Positions 33,367-42,790 are shown, numbered from the stretch's first letter. The stretch is 64,000 nucleotides of DNA from Streptomyces spinosus (GCF_020400655.1 NZ_JAINRC010000002.1:124001-188000), one strand, 5' to 3'. The notes: generated from the sequence alone by a model not told the origin. Made by a program: numbers and translations.

Positions 33367-33645
33367 GTTCGGACAACAGCACCTCGTGCAGGCGTTGCCA
33401 AACTCCGGCGTTGTTCCAGTCCCGCAGCCTGCGCCAGCAGGTCATGCCTGAGCCGAAGCCCAGCTCGGCTGGCAGCCACTCCCATCGGATGCCCATGTAG
33501 AGGACGAAGAGGATGCCGCATAGCACCTTGCGGTCATCCAGCGTATTCCGGCCGGGGTGCCGATGCCGACGCTGCCGGACAGGCAGCAACGGCTCGATCC
33601 GCGACCACAACTCATCATCGACCAGCCAGGGTGGGGATCACGCGT
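33367..33645 (-). pseudogene. IS5-family transposase N-terminal remnant
   Basis: The minus strand encodes WLVDDELWSRIEPLLPVR, RHPGRNTLDDRKVLCGILFV, LYMGIRWEWLPAELGFGSGM and CWRRLRDWNNAGVWQRLHEV, the N-terminal region of IS5-type transposases. The DDE catalytic part is gone, replaced abruptly by RHS sequence. No terminal inverted repeat was recognised. Confidence 0.82.
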
Positions 33646-33997
33646 CCTCACACACAAGCAACCGAGTCACCCAGCCGGAGGACACGCTCCAACCGGATTC
33701 TGTTAGGAGCTCTAAGCCGTTCTTGCCGGCAACCGACAGGCCGTCATTGGTCCGTCGCACCACAAGGCCGAAGGATGTGTCGGCACCGGTGAAGCTCAGC
33801 ATCCGGGCGTTGTCCCGGAGAAACGCACCCAGGCTGTCCTTCAACTGGACGATCGAGAGGTAGATCATCATCCCCTGATCGGGGTCATGGCCGGCCGAGT
33901 CGGCCGTGCCGAAGTCCCCGGTGACGGCCATGTCGCCCATGTCGAAACCGCCGGCGTCGCCCTGGCCGGTCCGTACGGTGAACTGCACAGTGATCAT
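33638..33997 (-). CDS. Hypothetical protein, toxin-island associated
   Basis: The 119-residue product from ATG 33997 is beta-rich (MITVQFTVRTGQG, MMIYLSIVQLKDSLGAFLRD, SFGLVVRRTNDGLSVAGKNG) with a conserved-looking end VTRLLVCEDA. A start up to 17 codons earlier is possible. It follows the immunity-like gene at 34052-34516 by a short gap on the same strand, so it may be another immunity protein. Family not recognised. Confidence 0.6.
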   Translation of the reverse strand: MITVQFTVRTGQGDAGGFDMGDMAVTGDFGTADSAGHDPDQGMMIYLSIVQLKDSLGAFLRDNARMLSFTGADTSFGLVVRRTNDGLSVAGKNGLELLTESGWSVSSGWVTRLLVCEDA

Positions 33998-34051
33998 GGC
34001 TCGTCGGGTCGATGCTGAGGCCATCAACGTCACTTGACGGACGGCCACTCC

Positions 34052-34516
34052 TCAGCCGGCGTCCTCCCACACTGCCTGCAGATCCGCAGACCGAACGGTG
34101 ATCGACGCGTCGGTGAGCGCGATCTCGTGCAGGCAACCACCGTCCTCCTCGGGAAGGATCTCGTCGAGGAGCACGGTGTCGACGCTCATCCAGTCGATGG
34201 AGTGTTCATAGTCGATGGAGAAATGCGTGACGCCCGAGTAGCTGATGCGCAGGCCGGAATCGTGCTTGAACTTGTTGGGTGCGAAGTCCAGGACCAGCCC
34301 CCCGCTCTTGTCGGTGGCCAGGTGAATCCCGGCGAGTTCCAGATCCTTCACACAGCGGATGGCGCCCGCGATGTCATAGTGCCCGGGGTCGGTCGCGAAA
34401 GATCGCGCGCCGGGAGGCAGGGCCGCGCGCAAACGCGGCAGCTCGGCCAGGTAGGCGTGCGCATCCAGACGGAATCCGTGCAGCTCGGGATCCCAGTCCG
34501 CCTTGACGAATTTCAT
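34052..34516 (-). CDS. Immunity-like hypothetical protein (intact copy)
   Basis: The 154-residue acidic protein starts at ATG 34516 after AGGAAGG. It has GHYDIAGAIRCVKDLELAGI in the middle and SITVRSADLQAVWEDAG at the end. Two other partial copies of the same gene lie nearby (31585-31680 and 37300-37450), one on each side, marking it as a duplicated accessory family. Position between a decayed att site and RHS toxin debris suggests a polymorphic-toxin immunity gene, but this is inference. Confidence 0.65.
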   Translation of the reverse strand: MKFVKADWDPELHGFRLDAHAYLAELPRLRAALPPGARSFATDPGHYDIAGAIRCVKDLELAGIHLATDKSGGLVLDFAPNKFKHDSGLRISYSGVTHFSIDYEHSIDWMSVDTVLLDEILPEEDGGCLHEIALTDASITVRSADLQAVWEDAG

Positions 34517-34567
34517 GGACAACCTTCCTGTGAGAGGGGAGGGCGACGGCTCACCAACCGCACCTCA

Positions 34568-34614
34568 TCGGGGACGAAGAGGCCGTGGGTTCACATCCCG
34601 CCGCCCCGACAGCC
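34568..34614 (+). repeat. Third, decayed tRNA-Pro attachment copy
   Basis: TCGGGGACGAAGAGGCCGTG and GGTTCACATCCCGCC follow the 47-bp core with about three substitutions and one inserted G, ending CCCCGACAGCC. It marks the right boundary of the second element. Confidence 0.85.
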
Positions 34615-34749
34615 GCAACAGCAGCTGGGGCGCCTAGGAGTGCTTGCGGCCGTGGACTGGAACGGCTTCGGCGCGAGTGAGCACGGCCCCGTGGCTTCCG
34701 GCGTGTCGAGCACTGTGCGGACCTGCATATCCGGCACTGATCGGTGGCG

Positions 34750-35110
34750 GCCCATGACGAGGTGGAAGTCCCCGGCTGGATCGTCCGGATCCCGGCGGTC
34801 TCAGTGGGCCTGATCAGCTCTTGGAGCAGTGCGGCGCCGACGTCACGGCTGCGGGCGTCGGGGTGGACCTGGACGTATACCGACGTGTTCGACGACGCCG
34901 GCGTACGCGCACCGGTCCCAGACCGGCACTACGGCGACCCCGCCCAGGCCCCTGCCCGAGTCGTCGCGGGCGACGTATCGGTGTCGCGGGAGCCTGGCGG
35001 CGTCGGACTCTTCCCCTGTGGGGCGGTGGTCTCGAAGGTCGCGTTGCCTTCGTCGATGCCGCGTTGGCGGAGCGTCAGGCCTGGTGGGCGTGCCCGGTGC
35101 CCATCGCCGT
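34750..35110 (-). pseudogene. GNAT acetyltransferase (ArsN-like) pseudogene
   Basis: Pieces of a GNAT enzyme appear on the minus strand in different frames: GNATFETTAP, AYAGVVEHV, VYVQVHPDARSRDVGAALLQ and TETAGIRTIQ, in the right order for the ArsN/phosphinothricin-acetyltransferase-like group often found in ars operons. At least two frameshifts separate them. It lies right after arsC in operon order, so it was probably the last gene of this arsenic cluster before decay. Confidence 0.75.
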
Positions 35111-35137
35111 GACGCGGTACCCGCCGAGCCTGCCCGG

Positions 35138-35554
35138 TCAGTTCGCCGGGGCGATCTCGTCGACCAGGCCGCGGACGCGCTTCTCGATCTCGTCGCGGAT
35201 CGGGCGAACCGCTTCGACTCCCTGGCCGGCCGGGTCGGGGAGTTCCCAGTCGAGGTAGCGCTTGCCGGGGAAGACGGGGCAGGTGTCGCCGCAGCCCATC
35301 GTGATCACGACGTCGGACGCCTGGACCGCCTCCACCGTGAGCACCTTCGGCACCTCTGCCGAGATGTCGATGCCCAGCTCTGCCAGGGCCTCGACGACGG
35401 CCGGGTTCACGGTGCCGGCGGGGGCGGAACCGGCGGAGCGCACCTCGACGCGGTCGCCTGCCAGGTGGGTGAGGAAGGCGGCCGCCATCTGGGAGCGCCC
35501 GGCGTTGTGGACGCAGACGAACAGGACAGACGGTCGCTGGGAGGGAGAGGGCAT
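35138..35554 (-). CDS. arsC: Arsenate reductase, low-MW phosphatase type
   Basis: The 138-residue protein has the C-x5-R phosphatase loop (Cys14 to Arg20 in VCVHNAGRSQ) and the acid loop DWELPDPAG, the arsenate reductase version of the low-molecular-weight tyrosine phosphatase fold. A further Cys pair (MGCGDTC) may take part in the thiol relay, probably with mycothiol or thioredoxin in this organism. It converts arsenate to arsenite. Third gene of the arsR-aquaporin-arsC operon. Confidence 0.92.
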   Translation of the reverse strand: MPSPSQRPSVLFVCVHNAGRSQMAAAFLTHLAGDRVEVRSAGSAPAGTVNPAVVEALAELGIDISAEVPKVLTVEAVQASDVVITMGCGDTCPVFPGKRYLDWELPDPAGQGVEAVRPIRDEIEKRVRGLVDEIAPAN

Positions 35555-35579
35555 GGCGGGTGTCTTTCCGGGCGGCGGG

Positions 35580-36326
35580 TCAGAGGCTCGAGGAGGGAGC
35601 GGCGAGTGCGGGTTCGTCCTGCGCGGGGACGGATGCGACCGGCGTCGGTACGGGCCGCGCGAACACGACGGCCACCAGGCTCAGGCCGGCCACGGCACCG
35701 GCGGCCTGGGCCGCGACGAACGGGCCGACCGAGGCGGGCGCGATCCCGGCGAAGGTGTCGGTGAAGGCGCGGCCGACGGTGACGGCGGGGTTGGCGAACG
35801 ACGTGGACGACGTGAACCAGTACGCCGCGCCGATGTAGGACGCCACAGCCGCCGGAGCGAGGTGGGTGCGTCCGGTACGCCCGAGGCCGAGGACCAGCAG
35901 GACGAGACCGGCGGTGGCGACCAGCTCGCCGAGCCACAGGTGGCCGGCGGAGCGGTCGTGGCCGGACCACCGCACCAGGGGCTTGGCGAACATGGCATCC
36001 GCCAGGACGGCGCCGCCGATCGCTCCGGCCGTCTGGGCGGAGATGTACGCGGCCACGTCCTGGAGGGTCAGCCCGTCCGGGGTGCGCCGGCCGGTGAACC
36101 AGGCCACGAGCGTGACGACCGGGTTGAAGTGGGCGCCGGAGACCGGCCCGAACAGAGCGATGAGCACCCCCAGCCCGAACACTGTGGCCAGCGAGTTGGC
36201 GAGCAGCCGCACGCCCACGTCGTGGGTCAGCTCGGTGGCCTGGATACCGGAGCCGACCACCACGGTGACCAGGGCGGCCGACCCCACGGCCTCGGCGAGG
36301 GCACGGCGCCCCAGTGATCCGCTCAC
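35580..36326 (-). CDS. Aquaporin of the arsenic operon
   Basis: The 248-residue MIP-family channel has six helices and both pore motifs: SGAHFNPVV near residue 65 (NPV in place of NPA) and SFANPAV near 177. It overlaps arsR by four bases and precedes arsC. In this setting it is likely an arsenite channel as in the AqpS systems, letting arsenite made by ArsC leave the cell. The tail is Pro/Ala-rich. No Acr3 or ArsB pump is present in the cluster. Confidence 0.9.
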   Translation of the reverse strand: MSGSLGRRALAEAVGSAALVTVVVGSGIQATELTHDVGVRLLANSLATVFGLGVLIALFGPVSGAHFNPVVTLVAWFTGRRTPDGLTLQDVAAYISAQTAGAIGGAVLADAMFAKPLVRWSGHDRSAGHLWLGELVATAGLVLLVLGLGRTGRTHLAPAAVASYIGAAYWFTSSTSFANPAVTVGRAFTDTFAGIAPASVGPFVAAQAAGAVAGLSLVAVVFARPVPTPVASVPAQDEPALAAPSSSL

Positions 36327-36703
36327 GCGGTCGCCTCGGCCTTCTGTGCGGTGGCGAGGAACGCGGCGAGCCGGTCCAGGGTGCCGGGCAGCGCCCAGTA
36401 GTAGACCCAGGTGCCCCGGCGCTCGCAGTCGATCAGGCCCGCCTGCCTGAGCAGCTTGAGGTGATGCGAGATCGTCGGCTGTGACAGCTCGAAGGCCGGG
36501 GTCAGGTCACATACGCAGACTTCGCCGCCGGCCCGTGAAGCGATCATCGACAGCAGGCGCAGGCGCACCGGGTCACCCAGCGCCTTGAAGATCTTCGCCA
36601 GCTCGGCCGCCTGGTCCTGGTCCAGGGGTGCGGTCACCAGCCCCGGGCAGCAGGCGGCGGACCGGTCGTCCTGACCGAGCATCACCAGTTCTTGCTTCGA
36701 CAT
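36323..36703 (-). CDS. arsR: ArsR-family repressor
   Basis: The 126-residue winged-helix repressor has the ArsR HTH (ELSQPTISHHLKLLRQAGLI) and metal-sensing Cys63 and Cys65 (EVCVCDL), plus an extra Cys18-Cys19 pair near the N-terminus. Binding of arsenite should release it from DNA. ATG 36703 is taken over upstream in-frame codons because it gives the family's normal length. Divergent from arsI, with paired operator candidates between them. Confidence 0.93.
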   Translation of the reverse strand: MSKQELVMLGQDDRSAACCPGLVTAPLDQDQAAELAKIFKALGDPVRLRLLSMIASRAGGEVCVCDLTPAFELSQPTISHHLKLLRQAGLIDCERRGTWVYYWALPGTLDRLAAFLATAQKAEATA

Positions 36704-36712
36704 TCTTCTATG

Positions 36713-36760
36713 TTGACGATTCTCGATCCAGGCCGCAAGCTCTGTATCGACAGACGTCAA
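36713..36760. promoter_or_regulatory. Paired ArsR operator candidates
   Basis: TTGACGATTCTCGAT at 36713-36727 and its inverted counterpart ATCGACAGACGTCAA at 36746-36760 share the 15-base pattern TTGACG-N4-TCGAT in opposite orientation. They sit between the divergent arsR and arsI starts, so one repressor could control both. Confidence 0.7.
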
Positions 36761-36783
36761 TGCAACCAGATGGGGGCCACGCC

Positions 36784-37257
36784 ATGTCCCGTGCTCAGCT
36801 CGCCCTGCGCGTCAGTGACCTGGAAGCGTCGATCGCCTTCTACTCGAAACTGTTCGGCACCGAACCGGCCAAGCGGCGCGAGGGCTACGCCAACTTCGCC
36901 CTCACCGAGCCGCCGCTCAAGCTCGTCCTGATCGAGGGCGAGCCCGGCGAGGAGACCCGGCTGGACCACCTCGGCGTCGAGGTGGAGTCGACCGACCAGG
37001 TCAGCGCCGCCACCACCCGGCTCAAGGACGCCGGCCTGGCCACCTTCGAGGAGAACGACACCTCTTGCTGCTACGCCCTCCAGGACAAGGTCTGGGTCCA
37101 CGGCCCCGGCAAGGAGCCCTGGGAGGTCTACGTCGTGAAGGCCGACGCCGGCACCCTCGGAAAGAGCGCCGACCCCGACGCCACCGGCGCCGGATGCTGC
37201 ACCGGCCCGGCCACCGTGGAGACCCCGGCGGCGGCCGGATGCGCCTGCGGCCGGTGA
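36784..37257 (+). CDS. arsI: ArsI/CadI-type vicinal oxygen chelate enzyme
   Basis: The 157-residue protein matches ArsI C-As lyases: metal ligands at Gln5, His62 and Glu114 and the vicinal Cys95-Cys96 that hold trivalent organoarsenic (TSCCYALQDKVWVHGPG). It would cleave methyl or aryl groups from trivalent organoarsenicals. Related CadI proteins respond to cadmium, so metal preference should be tested. The C-terminal tail has more Cys (GCCTGPA, AGCACGR). Divergent from arsR under a shared operator region. Confidence 0.88.
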   Translation: MSRAQLALRVSDLEASIAFYSKLFGTEPAKRREGYANFALTEPPLKLVLIEGEPGEETRLDHLGVEVESTDQVSAATTRLKDAGLATFEENDTSCCYALQDKVWVHGPGKEPWEVYVVKADAGTLGKSADPDATGAGCCTGPATVETPAAAGCACGR

Positions 37258-37299
37258 TCCCGCGGGTGAACGCGCCGGGATGCCGGCCGACGGCGGCCA

Positions 37300-37450
37300 A
37301 CAGGCTGGGGAAGCGTGCGTCCGCTGGGCGTGTGAGGTCCAGGTCCTGCCGTCCGCTCGTGTCGGTCGCCGGGCGGAGAGCGGCCGGTTCCAGGTCCTTG
37401 ACGCACCGGTCGGCGGGAATGCCGTAGTGCCCCGGGCCGGCCAAGCTCGG
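37300..37450 (-). pseudogene. Fragment of immunity-like gene (copy C)
   Basis: The minus strand reads GHYGIPADRCVKDLEPAALR and ATDTSGRQDLDL, matching GHYDIAGAIRCVKDLELAGI and ATDKSGGLVLDF of the gene at 34052-34516. Start and end are missing. It lies between arsI and the BTAD regulator. Confidence 0.72.
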
Positions 37451-37491
37451 TCTCTTCCTCCCCGAGAGCGGTGGGTGGCTAGTCTTCACGC

Positions 37492-40400
37492 GTGACCACC
37501 GAGTTGGCTCTGTTGTCCGAAGTCGCCTGTCGTGGGCGGGAGATCACCGCTCCCCGGCTGCGCGGGCTGGTGGCGTTGCTCGCCGGGGATCTGCGGGCCG
37601 GGTGCAGTACCGGGCGGCTGGTGGAGGGGCTGTGGCCGGACGGGCTGCCGGAGCGGCCCGGCAAGGCCGTGCAGGTGCTGGTGTCGCGGCTCAGGGCACA
37701 GGTGGGCGGGGAGCTGGTCGTCAGTACGCCGACGGGGTACCGGCTCGCGCTGGACGAGGCCCAGGTCGACAGTTCGGCGCTGCTGCTGCACGAGGCGGCG
37801 AGCGCCGCGCGGGCGCGGGCCGGGGATCACGCGGGTGCCCTGGCGCAGGCCGAGGCGGGCTTGGCCCTGTGGGACGGGAGCGTGGGGGCCGGGGCGGGCG
37901 AGGACCTGCACGATCCGGTGGTGGCGCTCCGTACCGACCGGCTCGGGGCGCACCGCTCGCTCGTACGCTCCCGCGCGCTCGCGCTCGCCCGGCTGGGGCG
38001 GCGGGAGGAGGCCGCGGCGCCGCTGGCCGAACTGGCCCGGGAGCTGCCGCGGGACGAGGAGGTGCTGGCGGAGCTGCTGCGCTGCGAGGCGGACACCGTG
38101 GGCCGGGCCGCCGCGCTGACCCGGTACGACGCCTACCGGCGGGGCTTGCGCGAGGAGCTGGGCACCGATCCGGGCCCCGGGCTCAGGGCCCTCTACCAGG
38201 AGTTGCTGAGCGCGGACGCGCCCCGGGTCCGGCAGGGAGTGCCGCACGAGCCGAATCCGCTGCTGGGGCGGAGCGCCGACATCTCGACCGTGGCGGAGAT
38301 GCTGCGCGTGGCCCGGGTGGTCACCGTCGTGGGCCCCGGCGGGCTGGGCAAGACCCGGCTGTCCCACGCGGTGAGCCGCGCTGCCGAGCAGCCCGTGGTG
38401 CACTTCGTCCCGCTGGCCGGTGTCACCGCCGACGACGACGTGGCCGCCGAGGTGGCCGCGGCGGTGGGCGCGGGCGAGGGCCGGCAGTTCACCGGGGGCG
38501 GCGACACGGTGAGCGGCATCGTCGGCGCGCTGGGCACGGGGCCGACACTGCTGGTGCTGGACAACTGCGAGCAGGTGATCGCCGGCGTGGCCGACCTCGT
38601 CCGGGCGCTGGTGTCGCGGTCGAAGGAGCTGCGGGTCCTCGCGACCAGCCGGGCCCCGCTGGGGCTGACCTCGGAGTCCGTGTACGCCCTGCCGGAGCTG
38701 TCCCTCGCCACCTCGGTCGAGCTGTTCGAGCAGCGGGCGCGGGCGGCCCGGCCCGGCGTGGACCTGCCCGCCGACCGGGTCGCCGAGATCTGCCGCCACC
38801 TGGACGGGCTGCCGCTCGCCGTGGAACTGGCCGCGGCCCGGGTGCGGGTGCTCTCCGTGGCCGACATCGCGCGCCGTCTCCGGGACCGGTTCGCGCTGCT
38901 GCGCGGCGGCGCCCGTGACGCGCCCGAGCGGCACCGCACGCTGCACGCCGTGGTCGAGTGGAGCTGGAACCTGCTGGAGCCCGACGGCCGGGCGGCGCTG
39001 CGCGCGCTGTCGGTGTTCCCGGGCGGCTTCGCCGAGGACGCGGCGGAGTACCTGCTCGGCGGGACGGGGGACACGCTGTCCCTGCTGGAGCAGCTCGCCG
39101 GTCAGTCCCTGATCAGGGTGGACGACAGCCCGTCCGGGACGCGTTTTCGCATGCTGGAGACCCTGCGCGAGTTCGGCGCCGCCCGGCGGGCCGAGGCCGG
39201 CGAGGAGGAGGCGGTGACCGGCCGGTTCCTGCGCTGGGCCCGGGACTTCGGCCGCGAGCACCACGACGTGCTGTTCAGCAGCGACCCGGCACCCTCCTGG
39301 ACCCGCATACGGGCCGAGCAGGACAACCTGGTCCTCGCGCTGCGGCACGCGCTGGCCCGCTCCGACGGGCCCACCGCCACGGCCCTCACCGCCGTACTGG
39401 CCTCCCTGTGGGCCACCGACTCCCACTTCACCCGGCTCGCCGCCCTCATCGACGACACCGGCGGGCCGCTGTCCCGCTTCCGTCCCGGCCCCGAGGACGT
39501 CGAACCGGCCCGCACCGCGGCGGCCGTGTGCACGGCCAGCCTCTTCATGGCGCACGGCCCGCGCGCGGTACGGCAGTTGGTGACGCTGCGCAGGCTGCCG
39601 CCCGCTCCGCCGGACACGCTGCTGCGGGCGCTGGCCGTCGTGCTGTGCGCCGTACCGGACATCCACCCGCCGCAGTACGCGCTGCTGCGGGAGCTGTGCG
39701 ACGCGGAGGAACCCCTGCTGGCGGGTGTGGCGGCGTGCTTCGCCAGCTACGTGTGGGACGCGGCGCACGACACGGAGCGCGCGCTGGAGTACGCCCGCCG
39801 GATGCTCGACGCGCTGGGGCCGCTCGCCAACCCCACCATGCAGCTCCTCTGTCACGGACGGATCAGCGAACTGTGCCTCCAGTCCGAGCGGGGCGCGGAG
39901 GCGTACGACCATCTGCGCGCCGCGCTCGATGCGCTCGACCGGTTCGGCGACTGGTCGGACTCGGTGGGCGTGCGCTGGGGGCTGGTGCTGGCCTGTCTGC
40001 AGCGCGGGGAGGTGGACGAGGCGGAGTACTGGCTGGGGCTGGCGGCCCTGGAACAGCCGCCCGAGTCGCCGCAGATCTACACCCCCGACCTGCTGGCCCG
40101 GGCGGAGATCGCGCTGGCCCGGGGGCTGACGGAGGTCGGGCTCGGTCTGTGGCGCCGGGCGGCGGAGCGGGTGCGGGAGGACAGCGTGCTGCATGCCGGT
40201 GATCCGTTCGTGCATCCGTGGTCGCTCCAGGTGCAGTCGGTCGCGCTGGCGGCGCACGCGCAGCACGGCCGGCTGGAGCCGGTCGCCGGGCTGGCCGGAC
40301 AACTGCGGGAACGGCTCGTGGGGATGCTGTCCGGTCCCTCCGCCTCCCCCGGCCCCTCCCCCTCCGCCTCCGGCTCCCCCGTCGAACTGCCGGTCTACGG

Positions 40401-40644
40401 CACCGTGTTGCTCGCGCTCGGGCTCGCCGGGCTGGCCGGGGGCGAGACGGCGGCCGTGCGGCTGGTGGCGCTGGCGGAGCGGATGCCGGTGGTGCGGGAC
40501 TTCCCGACCCTGTCCTCGGCCCGGTCCCGGCGGGCCGCGGAGAACGCCGACAGGGCGGCGTACGCCGACGCGAGGTCGAGGTACGCCGCCCTGGGGCGGG
40601 AGGAGCTGCGGGCGGCGGCACTGCGGGAGCTGAGCGCCGGGTGA
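37492..40644 (+). CDS. AfsR/SARP-like regulator with NB-ARC and TPR regions
   Basis: The 1050-residue protein has an N-terminal OmpR-type winged helix (residues 1-90), a bacterial transcriptional activation domain (about 95-245), an NB-ARC ATPase with P-loop GPGGLGKTR from residue 281 and LLVLDNCEQ, and a helical TPR-like C-terminus. This is the layout of large AfsR-type regulators that sense signals through ATP hydrolysis and control secondary metabolism. GTG 37492 gives a start close to the wHTH. No biosynthetic cluster adjoins it. The segment around residue 950 is a run of Ser/Pro/Gly. Confidence 0.88.
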   Translation: MTTELALLSEVACRGREITAPRLRGLVALLAGDLRAGCSTGRLVEGLWPDGLPERPGKAVQVLVSRLRAQVGGELVVSTPTGYRLALDEAQVDSSALLLHEAASAARARAGDHAGALAQAEAGLALWDGSVGAGAGEDLHDPVVALRTDRLGAHRSLVRSRALALARLGRREEAAAPLAELARELPRDEEVLAELLRCEADTVGRAAALTRYDAYRRGLREELGTDPGPGLRALYQELLSADAPRVRQGVPHEPNPLLGRSADISTVAEMLRVARVVTVVGPGGLGKTRLSHAVSRAAEQPVVHFVPLAGVTADDDVAAEVAAAVGAGEGRQFTGGGDTVSGIVGALGTGPTLLVLDNCEQVIAGVADLVRALVSRSKELRVLATSRAPLGLTSESVYALPELSLATSVELFEQRARAARPGVDLPADRVAEICRHLDGLPLAVELAAARVRVLSVADIARRLRDRFALLRGGARDAPERHRTLHAVVEWSWNLLEPDGRAALRALSVFPGGFAEDAAEYLLGGTGDTLSLLEQLAGQSLIRVDDSPSGTRFRMLETLREFGAARRAEAGEEEAVTGRFLRWARDFGREHHDVLFSSDPAPSWTRIRAEQDNLVLALRHALARSDGPTATALTAVLASLWATDSHFTRLAALIDDTGGPLSRFRPGPEDVEPARTAAAVCTASLFMAHGPRAVRQLVTLRRLPPAPPDTLLRALAVVLCAVPDIHPPQYALLRELCDAEEPLLAGVAACFASYVWDAAHDTERALEYARRMLDALGPLANPTMQLLCHGRISELCLQSERGAEAYDHLRAALDALDRFGDWSDSVGVRWGLVLACLQRGEVDEAEYWLGLAALEQPPESPQIYTPDLLARAEIALARGLTEVGLGLWRRAAERVREDSVLHAGDPFVHPWSLQVQSVALAAHAQHGRLEPVAGLAGQLRERLVGMLSGPSASPGPSPSASGSPVELPVYGTVLLALGLAGLAGGETAAVRLVALAERMPVVRDFPTLSSARSRRAAENADRAAYADARSRYAALGREELRAAALRELSAG

Positions 40645-40697
40645 GCCGCGAGGGGCTGAGCGCCGGGTGAGCCGCGAGGGGCTGAGCGCCGGCTGAG
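40630..40697 (+). repeat. 26-bp tandem repeat over the regulator 3' end
   Basis: CTGAGCGCCGGGTGAGCCGC then GAGGGG occurs twice exactly and a third time in part. The first copy contains the stop codon of the regulator gene. Confidence 0.85.
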
Positions 40698-40708
40698 TCC
40701 CGCCGGCG

Positions 40709-41499
40709 TCAACGCCGCGGCTCCCGGTTGAACCGGGCCTTGGACCACAGGTAGCCCAGCACGGTCAGCCCCACGCACCAGGCGACGGCGAGCACGGCGT
40801 TCCTCGTGCCGATCCCGCTGCCGAGCAGCAGGCCGCGCAGGGTCTCGATGACGGGCGAGAACGGCTGGTACTCGGCGAACCAGCGGAACCAGCCCGGCAT
40901 GGCGTCCACCGGCACGAACGCGCTGGACAGGAACGGCAGCATCACCAGGGGGGTCCCGGTGTTGCTGGCTCCCTCGGGGTTGGGGCTCACCAGGCCGATG
41001 CCGACCGCGAGCCAGGTCAGTGCCAGGCTGACCAGCGTCATCAGCCCGGCGGCGGCGAGCCACTCCAGCGGCGTCGCGTCGGGCCTGAAGCCGATGGCCA
41101 GGCCGAGGCCCAGCACCAGCACCAGGGCCATCAGCGTCTGGATGACGCTGCCGAGCACGTGGCCGATCAGCACGGAGGCCCGGGAGATCGCCATGGTGCG
41201 GAACCGGGCCATGATGCCCTCGGTCATGTCGGTGGCCACCGACACGGCGGTGCCGAGCGAGGTCATGCTCACGGTCAGCAGCAGGATGCCGGGGACCAGG
41301 TAGGCGACGTACTCGGCGCGGTCCGCGTGTCCGCCGTTGATGCCGGCGCTCATCACGTCGCCGAAGACGTAGACGAAGAGCAGCAGCAGGATGACCGGGG
41401 TGAGCAGGAGGTTGAGGGTGAGGGAGGGGTAGCGGCGGGCGTGCAGCAGGTTGCGCCGCAGCATGGTGAGGTTGTCGCGGAAGGGCTGGCCGGCGGCGC

Positions 41500-41503
<4 letters not shown>
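40709..41503 (-). CDS. ABC transporter permease, DrrB type
   Basis: The 264-residue ABC-2 permease has six hydrophobic segments and the typical region around MTEGIMARFRTMAISRASV. It starts at ATG 41503 inside the stop of the ATPase gene (ATGA), so the two subunits are made together. DrrB-like permeases export drugs or lipids; the substrate is unknown. Confidence 0.92.
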
Positions 41504-42474
<971 letters not shown>

Positions 42475-42790
42475 GCCGCAGAGCGTGCGGCCCGGGCGGT
42501 TCAGCGTGGCTTCAGCGCGGTTTCAGCCGCTCGGGGGCGGGACCGGGGCGGTGAAAACCGCGGCCCCGTCCGGGGCGCGGGTCACGGTCCGGGCCCTCGG
42601 AGCCGCCGGCCCCGTCACCCCTTCGCCACCGGCTCCTCGAGCGCGGTGGTGGGTGCGCGGACGTTCACCCTGGGCTCCGCGACGAAGCCGAGGACGGTGA
42701 CGGCCCTCTCACGGCCGCCCGTACGGCCTTGACGCGACCCCTACGCCTCCGGCCCGCCGGGGGGACCCCTGCCCGCGAGGTCCGCGCCGG
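42475..42790. other. Intergenic region without a confident gene
   Basis: A short open minus-strand frame ending at 42615 (product end VRAPTTALEEPVAKG) has no start or family that I recognise and may be a gene remnant. Otherwise nothing is seen beyond the expected promoter of the exporter genes. Confidence 0.4.

Larger units (their letters stand above)
31432..34614. mobile_element. Remnant of a second tandem element
   Basis: From the right attachment copy to a decayed third copy at 34568-34614. It contains an integrase fragment in the same orientation and relative position as in the intact element, and RHS/immunity cargo plus an IS remnant. The simplest reading is tandem accretion at the same tRNA followed by decay. 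Confidence 0.65.

Noticed and set aside
37486..40302. 938-codon minus-strand frame opposite the AfsR-like gene
   Set aside because: The product has no domains and repeats of Gln/Arg/Gly/Pro; the plus-strand protein has clear wHTH, BTAD and NB-ARC motifs.
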